Shown here: in pieces, positions 51,311-59,795 of the stretch | How positions within the stretch are numbered: the stretch's first letter is position 1 | How the letters are laid out: the number at the start of each line of letters is the position of its first letter | NCBI GenBank assembly: GCA_029547205.1 | Contig: JAKPPT010000119.1 | Location: forward strand, 1-64,000 | Length of the DNA: 64,000 nt | Reading direction: 5' to 3' | Origin: Spirochaetota bacterium | GTDB taxonomy: Bacteria; Spirochaetota; Spirochaetia; Treponematales; UBA12059 | Position numbers and translations under genes: made by a program | Notes under the pieces: generated by a model | Seen by the model: the letters and a program-made list of their open reading frames with translations, nothing else | Told to the model about the DNA's origin: nothing | Databases searched by the model: none

Positions 51311-52795
51311 CTATTTAGTCTGTGACCTTTGCTGCAATTCGAGAACAGACAGCGTCTGGTTTACCAGCATAGAATACTGACCGCTCTTGAGTACTTTAAG
51401 CGCTTCTTGAAGCTGCAGATCATACTCAAGATCAAACACAGGACTCATCTTTGTCCGATCAAGTTCATTTCGTACCATTTTTCGGAGTATCCGTTCAGAA
51501 ACAGTAATACCACTGCTCTTAAGCCCTTGAACAAACGCATTTATTTCTTTATCAGATGCATCAGGATTTTTTTCTGCAAAATTTCCAAAAGCGTTCTGCT
51601 CTATCAACCTGGTTAAATCTTTTTCTTCCTGCTCTGTAAGTTCCGGCTCTTTCACGATGAGATCCGGTATGATGCCCAGTTTATCAATATTTGCATCACT
51701 CGGTGTGTAGTAGCGTGACATCGTCAATTTAAAACCTGTCTTCCCTACCGGTGCAATGACCTGTTGTACAGAGCCTTTACCGTATGTGGTTTCTCCAACA
51801 AGGTATGCTCGCTTATTATCTTTGAGCGCTCCTGCAAGAATTTCCGCAGCACTCGCAGAACCTTTGTTGATAAGCACCACGATTGGCATATCCTTGCTTA
51901 CTGCAATAGAACTCTTTGCTTTGTAGACATTATTATCATATTTATTGCGAGACTTTGTAGAAACGATCACACCACTATCGATAAACATATCAGCAACTTG
52001 TACCACTGAGGAAAGCAAGCCGCCAGGATTATTGCGCAGATCGAGTATCAGAGATATGGCACCATTCTGCCTAAGCCAATCGAGCGCTTCTTTTACCCGC
52101 TGAGCGGTTTGCGGAGTAAATTCGATAATACGCAAGTAGCCGATAGTTTTATCCACCATGGCTTTTTTTACTGTAGGTATTTCGATGATCGCTCTCGTAA
52201 TGGTTTCGTTAAAACGAATATTTGCACCGCGCTGGATCGTAATTGTAACTTTTGTATTAGGTTCTCCGCGCAGCTTGCTTAAGACCTGTTCCATGGTCAT
52301 TTCTTCAGTTGATTCCCCATCAATATGGGTAATATAGTCACCAGGCTGAATACCAGCTTTCCATCCAGGCGTATCTTCAATAGGTGATACTACTTCCACC
52401 CATGCTTTTTTCCCTGCTGGCAGATTTGCAGGAAGCGGTTTTGAAATATATAAACCAATACCACCAAATTTCCCCGATGTTGTATCGTTGAGGTCATTCA
52501 ACATCTGTTCATCGAGGAACACAGAGTATGGATCATTCAAGGCTTCAAAAAGACCTTTCATAGCGCCTTCATAGAGCACCTGCGGATCAACTTCATCGAC
52601 ATAGTTCTGGAGCACATACAGATAGACACTCTGGAGTAATGAAAGGTACTCCTGAACATTCTGATCCTGAGCATTCACAGGAGGAATTGCTACCAGCGTG
52701 AATGTCAACACGAGAGCCAGTACCATAAATGAACCAATAAATGGAACAAGAGCTTTCTTTTTAAAGAGCTCTGCTTTGGATTCTAGTTTATTCAT
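51311..52795 (-). CDS. ctpA: Carboxy-terminal processing protease (S41, CtpA type)
   Basis: 494 residues. A membrane anchor or signal segment (about 17-40) ends near VNA, followed by an S41 N-terminal region, a PDZ domain (about 105-190) and the protease core. The catalytic Ser lies in GSASAAE (312-318) and the Lys is K340 in TYGKGS; LDLRNNPGGLL is typical. It trims or degrades periplasmic proteins. The start is placed at ATG 52795, not a TTG twelve codons upstream; TTGACA and TCAAAT are spaced 17 bases with the latter ending 7 nt before that ATG. It heads a unit with rsmE, the glycosyltransferase and M24. Confidence 0.93.
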   Translation of the reverse strand: MNKLESKAELFKKKALVPFIGSFMVLALVLTFTLVAIPPVNAQDQNVQEYLSLLQSVYLYVLQNYVDEVDPQVLYEGAMKGLFEALNDPYSVFLDEQMLNDLNDTTSGKFGGIGLYISKPLPANLPAGKKAWVEVVSPIEDTPGWKAGIQPGDYITHIDGESTEEMTMEQVLSKLRGEPNTKVTITIQRGANIRFNETITRAIIEIPTVKKAMVDKTIGYLRIIEFTPQTAQRVKEALDWLRQNGAISLILDLRNNPGGLLSSVVQVADMFIDSGVIVSTKSRNKYDNNVYKAKSSIAVSKDMPIVVLINKGSASAAEILAGALKDNKRAYLVGETTYGKGSVQQVIAPVGKTGFKLTMSRYYTPSDANIDKLGIIPDLIVKEPELTEQEEKDLTRLIEQNAFGNFAEKNPDASDKEINAFVQGLKSSGITVSERILRKMVRNELDRTKMSPVFDLEYDLQLQEALKVLKSGQYSMLVNQTLSVLELQQRSQTK

Positions 52796-52802
52796 GTCTA
52801 CT

Positions 52803-52831
52803 ATTTGAGCATGCAAAGCCTTTTGTGTCAA
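52803..52831 (-). promoter_or_regulatory. Putative leaderless promoter of ctpA
   Basis: On the minus strand, a consensus TTGACA (52826-52831), 17 bases, TCAAAT (52803-52808) and 7 nt precede ATG 52795. The -10 is weak. Confidence 0.4.
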
Positions 52832-52868
52832 TTCTATATAGCTCTGTGTTAAATCATATTAAACCACA

Positions 52869-53780
52869 TTATAGCAATAATCCTTCGTCGAGCGTTATAA
52901 CACTACCAGAAAAGAGCAGAACAGATGGCGAACACACAATGTCACAAACAGCACGAGCAAATTGTTCTGGCTGTGTAAATGCTTCCTGCGGCATAAGTTT
53001 TTTCCAGATGCGCTTTTGCTCTTCCGTCACGTATTCTGTTTCCACAATGCCGGGACAGATCATGATCACCGCCACACCTTTGCCCGCATATTCTCGTGCT
53101 AGTGATTTTGCAAAGACAGCGAGCCCTGTTTTTGCGCTTGCGTATACCGCATTGGTCTTATACGCATGAATGGTATCGGTTTTGGTTCCCCCAAAGAGCA
53201 CAATCACACCGGGCATTGCCTTGCCACTAGGCTGTTTTGACTCCCAGCGCTCTGCCATATATCGGGCTGCGCGTTCTGCACAGAGCGCTGGCAGTTTGAG
53301 GTTATAGAACAGCATAGCATTCCAATCCTCCAGTGTGGATGCAGCAAGTGGTTTTTGTAAAAAAGGCCCCAGCACATGCAGGTATATATCAGCATGTCGG
53401 AGCTCCGAATCGAGCATGTTTTCAAAAAAATGGCATAGCGCAGCATCTTCCGGGACTAATTCGTGTGCAATTGTTTTTACTGAAAGCTGCATGCCTGCAG
53501 GGTTTGATACCTGTCCCCTGCCAGGCATCCCCTCAAATCGCGCGCTATCAGTATGCCCCCTTCCAGGTTGTATCCCATCAGTTCGCAGCCATTCTGCTCG
53601 CAGTTCCTGAGCAAGCACATCGAGCTTGTGCTGGTTTCTCCCAAAGAGCGTGAGATCGGTATTCCGCAGTACAAGCTCGCGTGCCAGGGCTTTTCCAATT
53701 CCGCCGCTTGCCCCCAGAATTACTGCATTGTGCTTATGTTCTACGGATTGATTAAGCGCATCCGTGTTGTTTCCTTGCAT
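52869..53780 (-). CDS. Short-chain dehydrogenase/reductase with low-complexity insert
   Basis: 303 residues. The Rossmann motif GASGGIG is at 23-29, and the catalytic Tyr213 and Lys217 form YASAK. PGIVETEYV after strand six is also typical. A Gly/Arg/Thr-rich insert of about 36 residues (62-97) follows the second half of the dinucleotide-binding region, where SDRs are normally compact. Substrate unknown. TATAGT (53787-53792) ends 6 nt before the ATG and no ribosome site exists. Its promoter is interlocked with that of the divergent methyltransferase gene. Confidence 0.88.
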   Translation of the reverse strand: MQGNNTDALNQSVEHKHNAVILGASGGIGKALARELVLRNTDLTLFGRNQHKLDVLAQELRAEWLRTDGIQPGRGHTDSARFEGMPGRGQVSNPAGMQLSVKTIAHELVPEDAALCHFFENMLDSELRHADIYLHVLGPFLQKPLAASTLEDWNAMLFYNLKLPALCAERAARYMAERWESKQPSGKAMPGVIVLFGGTKTDTIHAYKTNAVYASAKTGLAVFAKSLAREYAGKGVAVIMICPGIVETEYVTEEQKRIWKKLMPQEAFTQPEQFARAVCDIVCSPSVLLFSGSVITLDEGLLL

Positions 53781-53803
53781 ACTCTAACTATATTCATTAT
53801 GAT
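53775..53803 (+). promoter_or_regulatory. Leaderless promoter of the TrmJ-like gene
   Basis: TTGCAT (53775-53780), 17 bases, TATGAT (53798-53803) and 6 nt lead to ATG 53810. The -35 overlaps the start codon of the SDR gene. Confidence 0.55.
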
Positions 53804-53815
53804 GATGCTATGCAA
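53787..53815 (-). promoter_or_regulatory. Leaderless promoter of the SDR gene
   Basis: On the minus strand, TTGCAT (53810-53815), 17 bases, TATAGT (53787-53792) and 6 nt lead to ATG 53780. The -35 overlaps the start codon of the TrmJ-like gene. Confidence 0.55.
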
Positions 53816-54607
53816 ACACCTGGTACACCTCTTGATGCTGGTATTTCTACAGATACTTCCAAAAGCGACCCACAATTTTCCAAAGCTGCAGTTGTCCTCT
53901 GCCGTGCCGAGCAAGGAGGTAATGTCGGAGCAGTATGCCGAGCAATGGAGAGCATGGGGTTTTCACGGTTGATACTGGTCCAATGCCCGGACTACGATAG
54001 TAATATAGTAAAAATGTATGCGCTCAAATCGTTCTGGATTTACGAACAAGCGCTTCGCGTTGACCATTTGCACGATGCTCTTGGTTCGTATGCGTATGCT
54101 GCAGGTTTTTCACGGCGTATTGGAGCACGCCGACAGACTTCACGAAATATTCTTGATTGGGCAGAAACACAAATCAATAGACAGACGAGCTTTGCATTGG
54201 TTTTTGGTAATGAACAGAACGGACTAAGCACCGAAGAACTCTCATGTTGCGATGAAAGTATTTATATTCCCACAGCCGAAGGTCAGCCAAGCCTCAACCT
54301 TGCACAGGCTGTTCAACTGGCTTTATGGGAATGCAGACGGCAGGTTCTCCTAAAATCATTTTTGAAACATACCTCTACCATTACCCGTGAAGTCCTTGAA
54401 ACGAGCATAGATACATTGCTCAACAGATTTGAGCCATTTTCTGTATACAAAAAACAAAAAAAAGAAGATATAAAAGCACTCATGCGTTCAATTTTTTCTC
54501 GTGCAAACTGTTCACAAAAAGAATTGCAGCGTCTTTTTGAATTTTTTGAGCAAGTTACTGCGCAAATATACATTAAAAAGCATCCAGATTCATACAAAAA
54601 AACTTGA
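53810..54607 (+). CDS. trmJ: TrmJ-like SPOUT tRNA/rRNA 2'-O-methyltransferase
   Basis: 265 residues. SpoU-family motifs are AEQGGNVGAVCRAMESMGF (motif 1), FALVFGNEQNGLSTEEL (motif 2) and IPTAEGQPSLNLAQAVQLALWE (motif 3), in the TrmJ/LasT variant. The C-terminal about 80 residues are a helical extension as in TrmJ. TrmJ methylates ribose 32 of tRNAs; related proteins act elsewhere, so the symbol is probable only. It has no ribosome site and a -10 box 6 nt before ATG 53810. The N-terminal 25 residues are Pro/Thr/Ser rich and unlike the family. Confidence 0.85.
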   Translation: MQTPGTPLDAGISTDTSKSDPQFSKAAVVLCRAEQGGNVGAVCRAMESMGFSRLILVQCPDYDSNIVKMYALKSFWIYEQALRVDHLHDALGSYAYAAGFSRRIGARRQTSRNILDWAETQINRQTSFALVFGNEQNGLSTEELSCCDESIYIPTAEGQPSLNLAQAVQLALWECRRQVLLKSFLKHTSTITREVLETSIDTLLNRFEPFSVYKKQKKEDIKALMRSIFSRANCSQKELQRLFEFFEQVTAQIYIKKHPDSYKKT

Positions 54608-54667
54608 AAATATCTACATCTCCATTTATTATTATAAAATAAGTAATTTTAAAAGTATGGAGCAGCC

Positions 54668-56185
54668 ATGAGCGCACCGGAACTTGTAGTTGACGTTGCA
54701 AAAATTCGCAAAGCGGTACATTCTTCAATCCCGCTCACCATTACAACGTATACGCTTCCTCACGAAGTGGAAGTGTACATGGAACAGGTAATCGATATAT
54801 TTCTCAATGAACTTGGCCAGACAAAAATTAAAGATTATGTATCCTATTGCCTCAGAGAATTAGCAGTCAATGCAAAAAAGGCTAACACCAAACGAGTGTA
54901 TTTCGACCTTCAAGGACTTAATATACATGACCCAGTTGAATATGAAGAAGGGATGAGGAGTTTTAAGGCTGATACACTTGAAAATATAAACTTTTATCTG
55001 CAAAAACAAAAAGAAAAACAGTACTACATTAAGATAATTTTTCTTGCACGCGGAACAAATATCATTATCGAAGTTCATAACAATGCGGAAATGACTAAAA
55101 CTGAGTTTATGCGTGTACAGGATAAAATTGCACGGAGTAGAAAATATACCAGCTTTGAAGAGGCAATGGCAAAAGTACTAGATTCATCAGAAGGTGCCGG
55201 ACTCGGTCTTGTTATTCTCGTTCTCATGCTTAAAAAAATTGGACTTGAAGAGGATTGTTTTGAAATAAAAGTAGAAAATGGTGAAACGATTGCGAGGCTC
55301 AATATACCCGTTAACGCTACAAAGGTAGAAACACTCTCCATGCTCACCAACGAAATTGTGAGCAAAATTACCCGGCTTCCACAGTTCCCTGAAAATATTA
55401 TTGCCATTCAGAGGCTCATCAACGATCCTAAATCCGAAATGGTTGATATTGCACGGCACATTGCAACCGATCCAGCCATGACAGCAGATTTGCTCAAACT
55501 GGTAAACTCGGCTCAGTTTATGCTTCCCAAAAAGGTCGATAACATTATCGACGCAGTAAAACTTGTAGGACTACGCGGTATCCGCAACCTGCTCTATTCC
55601 TATGGAACGCAAAAGATACTTGCACAGGAACACGCTGTCGATCAAAAAGCGCTCTGGGATCACAGCTACCGCTGTGCTTATTACTCATACAACCTCGCTA
55701 AAAACTTTAAGCCGGGAAACAGAGCGCTCCATGATGATGCCTATGTTGGCGGCATGCTGCACGATATGGGGAAAATACTGTTTTCAGCAGTTCACCCGGA
55801 TTTGCTTGAACACATTAAAAAATTTTGTGTTTCAAAAAATATTGATACAAAATTGTTTGAGGATGTTGCAGGAGGCATGAGTCATCCTGAAATTGGCGCG
55901 CGTGTTGCAGAAAAATGGAACTTCCCCGACACACTCGTTGCGGCAATCCGCTACCACCACGAACCAGAACTCATGACAACCGACTATAAAGACATTGTCT
56001 TTACGGTTTACCTTGCAAACGTGCTCTGTGAATTTGAAAGCGGTAACATGAATTATGAACAGATAAGCCCAATCGTACTCCAGGATTTCGGATTCTTGAG
56101 CGAAAAGCAGTTTGCCCGCGTTTCAGAACAGTTCAAAAATGCCTTTGCACAGGAACTTGCAGCACAAAAAGAGAAGCGCCGGTAA
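54668..56185 (+). CDS. HATPase-HDOD fusion signalling protein
   Basis: 505 residues. Residues about 40-220 form a histidine-kinase-type ATPase fold: N-box LRELAVNAKKAN with E64 and N68, and a G-box SSEGAGLGL near 172-180. No phospho-accepting His domain is present. Residues about 235-430 are an HDOD domain (LPQFPENIIAIQRLINDP, DAVKLVGLRGIRNLL), and unlike many HDODs it keeps HD-type residues (MLHDMGK, HPEIGARVAEKW, RYHHEP). Such proteins are usually regulators. GGAGC lies 5 nt before the ATG. Role unknown; cyclic-nucleotide or motility signalling is a guess. Confidence 0.85.
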   Translation: MSAPELVVDVAKIRKAVHSSIPLTITTYTLPHEVEVYMEQVIDIFLNELGQTKIKDYVSYCLRELAVNAKKANTKRVYFDLQGLNIHDPVEYEEGMRSFKADTLENINFYLQKQKEKQYYIKIIFLARGTNIIIEVHNNAEMTKTEFMRVQDKIARSRKYTSFEEAMAKVLDSSEGAGLGLVILVLMLKKIGLEEDCFEIKVENGETIARLNIPVNATKVETLSMLTNEIVSKITRLPQFPENIIAIQRLINDPKSEMVDIARHIATDPAMTADLLKLVNSAQFMLPKKVDNIIDAVKLVGLRGIRNLLYSYGTQKILAQEHAVDQKALWDHSYRCAYYSYNLAKNFKPGNRALHDDAYVGGMLHDMGKILFSAVHPDLLEHIKKFCVSKNIDTKLFEDVAGGMSHPEIGARVAEKWNFPDTLVAAIRYHHEPELMTTDYKDIVFTVYLANVLCEFESGNMNYEQISPIVLQDFGFLSEKQFARVSEQFKNAFAQELAAQKEKRR

Positions 56186-56280
56186 TCGAGCGGGTAGCCG
56201 CTTAGAATTACATGCAGCTGCTCTCGCTTGTTAAAACGCTCCGCACAGACATAAGCTTGCAGCGGCACTCTGGCGAGTCT

Positions 56281-57039
56281 TCATGCTTTAAGGTATGTAT
56301 GCAAAAACAAGAGCATAAGCTGCTGTATACCTAAAAAATACTTTTGCTCAAAAAGTGCAGCCTTCACACCAATAAATCTATAGTGCCAGCTCTCCCACGA
56401 ATAACCCGTAAGCTCTTCGAGTCCTTCAGGATAGGAAAGCGAAAAGCCATAGTTCCGTGCATTCTGTGTCAGCCATTTACCCGCTCTCGTCTTCGCAAAC
56501 TCGTTGGTTACTGAACCAAAATCAAACGCTGTTCCAAGCTGATGCTGCGAATGCCCTGGCTTAGCAGAAACACGTGATGCGGCTTCTTCGCCCATTTCCT
56601 TGACATACATCGAAAAGAGACTCTCTTGATATGCATATGAACGATAGGCAGAAGAAACCGATATCGTTATGCCCTGAGCTTGCGCAGCATGTACCATCGT
56701 ATACAGAGCTTGAGCAGCAATCCGTCTCGCTTGCATGTCCTTTTTATTTAATACTACCTGCGCAGAGTCAAGCAGTACTAGATCGTTCGGGATATAGTTT
56801 TCAGGAAGCGCATGCGCCTTATCCACGAGAACGAGCAATTCTGGCTCCGTGTTTTCAAGTACAACCGTCAGGTCTCTGTAAAAATCGGTATACTGTTTTT
56901 GGATAGATACCAACACCTGTCCCCGATATGGTTCTGGTAAAGCTTTAATACTGAGCTCTATTTTTGTTGCAGTGTCTGTAGGTGCTATCATAGCAGTACA
57001 AAACATGAAAGCAACCCACGAAAGAAATGATTTTTTCAC
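56281..57039 (-). CDS. D-alanyl-D-alanine carboxypeptidase / VanY-type M15B peptidase
   Basis: 252 residues. A Sec signal peptide (about 1-19) is followed by the M15B core: SAYRSYAYQ, the zinc site PGHSQHQLGTAFDFG (His and Asp ligands) and WESWHYR with the catalytic Glu/His. It trims terminal D-alanine from peptidoglycan stems in the periplasm. The start is GTG 57039. A consensus TTGACA with TATGAT ends 6 nt before it and no ribosome site exists. It is divergent from the PAP2 gene, another envelope enzyme. Confidence 0.9.
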   Translation of the reverse strand: MKKSFLSWVAFMFCTAMIAPTDTATKIELSIKALPEPYRGQVLVSIQKQYTDFYRDLTVVLENTEPELLVLVDKAHALPENYIPNDLVLLDSAQVVLNKKDMQARRIAAQALYTMVHAAQAQGITISVSSAYRSYAYQESLFSMYVKEMGEEAASRVSAKPGHSQHQLGTAFDFGSVTNEFAKTRAGKWLTQNARNYGFSLSYPEGLEELTGYSWESWHYRFIGVKAALFEQKYFLGIQQLMLLFLHTYLKA

Positions 57040-57045
57040 TACAGC

Positions 57046-57075
57046 ATCATAGTAAGTTCAAGAATTACGTGTCAA
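57046..57075 (-). promoter_or_regulatory. Leaderless promoter of the M15 peptidase gene
   Basis: On the minus strand, a perfect TTGACA (57070-57075), 18 bases, TATGAT (57046-57051) and 6 nt lead to the GTG start. It is one of the strongest examples in the window. Confidence 0.65.
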
Positions 57076-57150
57076 CCAGACACTTTACCTGTTTTTATTT
57101 TGGCATTACACTAAACTGTAACTATATCACCATTGTACGAGGAGCATACT

Positions 57151-58062
57151 ATGCAGCACATTCTCGCATGGGGTTTGGAAGTTGTTAAAGCAGTCCAGAC
57201 AATAGCAAGCCCCATTTTGACAGCACTCATGAAAGGTATCACCTTTTTGGGGACCGAACAAGCTTTCCTCATAATCCTCCCTATTGTATACTGGACAATT
57301 GACGGAGCTACTGGCTTTAAGCTATCCATGCTTATTTTTGTATCGAGCTATACAAACGGTCTTGCTAAGAACATACTAGCTCAGCCACGGCCATTTCAGC
57401 TCGATCCTTCCGTCAAGCTTGCAACAGAAACCACCTATGGTTTGCCATCGGGTCATGCACAGGGTACCATCACGCTTGCTGTCTATGCAGGAAGTAAGCT
57501 TAAACGGTTTGTTGCATGGATTCTCCTTGTGTTATTTGTGCTCCTTATAGGCTTTTCACGGATTTATCTGGGTGTTCATTTTCCTACCGATGTATTTGGC
57601 GGTTGGCTGCTCGGTCTGCTCATTACCGGTATCTGGCTGTTTGGTGAAAAGAAATTTGGACCCACTATTGCACGCTGGGATATACGACTCAAAATCATTC
57701 TTATTGCACTTACGAGCTTTATTATGAATGCATTCTTCATGGAAGGAATTTCGCTCAGTGCACTGTTCTTTGGAACGGGTACCGGTTATGTTACATTAAC
57801 TGAAAAATTCACTTATGATGCAAAAAATGGAGCTCTCTGGCAAAAAATTGTACGGGTACTACTTGGGATAGGTACACTCGTAGGATTCTATATTGGCTTA
57901 AAAACTGTTTTCCCAAAAGAAGGCTCATCGGTATATACGTTGTTCAAGTTTCTCAGGTACTTCCTAGTAGGTTTCTGGGTATCATTTATTAGCCCATTGT
58001 TTTTCAAAAGCCTCAAGCTTATTGAGCTCCAAAAGAAAACTCCTCATCAAGTCCATCAGTGA
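57151..58062 (+). CDS. PAP2-family membrane phosphatase
   Basis: 303 residues with about eight membrane helices. The three phosphatase motifs are KNILAQPRPF, YGLPSGHAQG (catalytic His) and GFSRIYLGVHFPTDVFGG. The family dephosphorylates lipid phosphates such as undecaprenyl pyrophosphate or phosphatidic acid. The C-terminal third has extra helices outside the catalytic domain. GAGGAG 8 nt upstream fixes ATG 57151. The 3' end overlaps the convergent apbE by 44 bp. Confidence 0.92.
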   Translation: MQHILAWGLEVVKAVQTIASPILTALMKGITFLGTEQAFLIILPIVYWTIDGATGFKLSMLIFVSSYTNGLAKNILAQPRPFQLDPSVKLATETTYGLPSGHAQGTITLAVYAGSKLKRFVAWILLVLFVLLIGFSRIYLGVHFPTDVFGGWLLGLLITGIWLFGEKKFGPTIARWDIRLKIILIALTSFIMNAFFMEGISLSALFFGTGTGYVTLTEKFTYDAKNGALWQKIVRVLLGIGTLVGFYIGLKTVFPKEGSSVYTLFKFLRYFLVGFWVSFISPLFFKSLKLIELQKKTPHQVHQ

Positions 58063-59062
58063 TGAGTAAGCGGGCACCGGGTGTAGTGTACACCCTGTGC
58101 CCTGCATCAATAAATATTGCTTCTACCCCTTCCTGTTCTGCCAGAGCAAGCCCTTTCTCAATGCCAAGTACAAATAATGTTGTTGAGAGAGCATCAGCTT
58201 GTATGCCGGAATCTGCAATAATAGTCACTGAAACAAGACCGTTATCTACTGGATAACCACTTTCTACATCCAGAATATGATGATAGCGTTTATCATTTTC
58301 TATAAAATACCGTTCATACACTCCACTCGTTATGACCGCCATAGGTTTATCGAGCGTAAGTATAGTTATAGAATTATTACGTTCACCAAAAGGATTTTGA
58401 ACACCAACTTTCCATGGTTTTTTATTAGGTTTTTGTCCCACAAGCTGGATATTCCCGCCAAGGTCGATAATTGCTGTAACATGCGCTGCCCTCAGCATTC
58501 CGGCAAGGTGCTCTGATGCCCAGCCCTTGGCGATAGCGCCAAGGTCAAGCCGCATGCCGCTCCGTTTCAGGTACACAGTACGCTCTGCGGTATTGACAAC
58601 TACATCACGCCAATTAATCAGCGCGCATGCGGCTTGGAGTTCCTGCGGAGCAGGAACTCGCTGGGCATCAGTGCCGATTCCCCATAGCTTAACAAGCGGG
58701 CCAACTGTAGGATCGAATGCTCCATTGGAACGCTCTGCATACTGTAGAGCCGCTGCAATGAGCTCGAGCACTTCCTCTGGCACCTGTATCGCTTCTCGCC
58801 CTGCGCTCTTGTTAATTGCATCAATGTAGGTGCCCTCTTTGTTTGCACTCACAGCATCATCGAGCTGCCGCAAGTACACAAAACACTCATCGAGCAGTTT
58901 TTGATTCCCTCCATGCAAAAACTTGATCGAGCAGACTGTCCCCAAAATAAAATCAGTTCGCGTAAGAGGTTGCGCCTGGCAGCTCATCACAGTAACACAT
59001 AATACAAAGAGGAGTACCAAACTGATAACACTATAACATATTAACCGCTCTCTATGAGTCAT
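58019..59062 (-). CDS. apbE: FAD:protein FMN transferase lipoprotein
   Basis: 347 residues. The signal peptide ends VMSC (lipid Cys28). ApbE motifs include YIDAINKSAG, GAFDPTVGPLVKLWG, DLGAIAKGWA, IDLGGNIQLVG and ITSGVYERYF, with the metal-binding Asp/Thr in DSGIQADALSTTLFVLG. The enzyme attaches FMN to threonines of exported flavoproteins such as Rnf/Nqr subunits. GAGGAAG lies 8 nt upstream. It follows the MBL gene after 18 bases. Its end overlaps the PAP2 gene in antisense. Confidence 0.95.
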   Translation of the reverse strand: MTHRERLICYSVISLVLLFVLCVTVMSCQAQPLTRTDFILGTVCSIKFLHGGNQKLLDECFVYLRQLDDAVSANKEGTYIDAINKSAGREAIQVPEEVLELIAAALQYAERSNGAFDPTVGPLVKLWGIGTDAQRVPAPQELQAACALINWRDVVVNTAERTVYLKRSGMRLDLGAIAKGWASEHLAGMLRAAHVTAIIDLGGNIQLVGQKPNKKPWKVGVQNPFGERNNSITILTLDKPMAVITSGVYERYFIENDKRYHHILDVESGYPVDNGLVSVTIIADSGIQADALSTTLFVLGIEKGLALAEQEGVEAIFIDAGHRVYTTPGARLLITDGLDEEFSFGAQ

Positions 59063-59080
59063 ATCGATCTTCCTCTCATG

Positions 59081-59740
59081 CTATACAGTATAGTAGCGCT
59101 TTTCATGCTGGAGCACTGTTTCATCACCATGACCCGGAAAAGCGCGTGTATCTCCAGGCAATGAAAACAGTACCTGGGTAATCGATTCCAGAAGTAAAAT
59201 CTCATCGGAATCATAATTATCGGTACGACCTCGCCCATCTAAAAACAAGGTATCCCCGGTTAAAACCGTATGCTCATCGGGTATATAAAAGCTGCAGCTC
59301 CCCTGAGTATGCCCCGGCGTGTGCAGAATCTGAATGGACGTTTCAGGAAGCAGTTCACTGTGCTCAAAATAAAAATCTGGTTCCGGCATTTCCGTAAAAA
59401 ATTTTCTAAAATATCCCAGTGCATTGATTCCACGGAAAATGCGTTCATTTATTTCTCGAGCTGTTTTTCCAAGATACTGTGCATCAAGCCGATGTATGCC
59501 AACGCGCACTGTCGCGCCTTCGGCTTCCAGCATGGCTTTGAGTTCTGGAAGTGCTCCTGTATGATCCAGGTGCCCATGCGTAAGCACAATGAGCACGAGT
59601 CCCTGCTGTTGTAGTTCAAGTGCTCGTTTTGCAATACTCCTTGCTTCTGCACCAGGATCTACAATCACAAGCGGTGCAGACTGCTGTTTTACAAAGTAAC
59701 AGTTAAGACCGATAGGTCCGACTCGAATTTTATCAATCAT
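59081..59740 (-). CDS. Metallo-beta-lactamase-fold hydrolase (glyoxalase II-like)
   Basis: 219 residues. The metal motif THGHLDH is at 54-60, with PGHTQGS, TGDTLF and a final PGHGDET providing the other ligands, as in glyoxalase II-type thioester hydrolases. The exact substrate is unknown; hydroxyacylglutathione is unlikely to be abundant in such bacteria. There is no ribosome site: TAGTAT (59747-59752) ends 6 nt before the ATG. Co-transcribed with apbE. Confidence 0.9.
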   Translation of the reverse strand: MIDKIRVGPIGLNCYFVKQQSAPLVIVDPGAEARSIAKRALELQQQGLVLIVLTHGHLDHTGALPELKAMLEAEGATVRVGIHRLDAQYLGKTAREINERIFRGINALGYFRKFFTEMPEPDFYFEHSELLPETSIQILHTPGHTQGSCSFYIPDEHTVLTGDTLFLDGRGRTDNYDSDEILLLESITQVLFSLPGDTRAFPGHGDETVLQHEKRYYTV

Positions 59741-59746
59741 GCTGAT

Positions 59747-59776
59747 ATACTACAAAGAGAAGCGCACCTGGTACAA
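59747..59776 (-). promoter_or_regulatory. Putative leaderless promoter of the MBL-apbE unit
   Basis: On the minus strand, TTGTAC (59771-59776), 18 bases, TAGTAT (59747-59752) and 6 nt precede ATG 59740. Both elements are imperfect. Confidence 0.35.
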
Positions 59777-59795
59777 GTAGCAAAAAGGGACATCC

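Noticed and set aside
10720-59776. Dispersed CACCTGGTAC element (10721, 53817, 59765)
   Set aside because: Three copies of a ten-base word are more than random, but two lie in coding sequence in unrelated contexts and no longer homology surrounds them.
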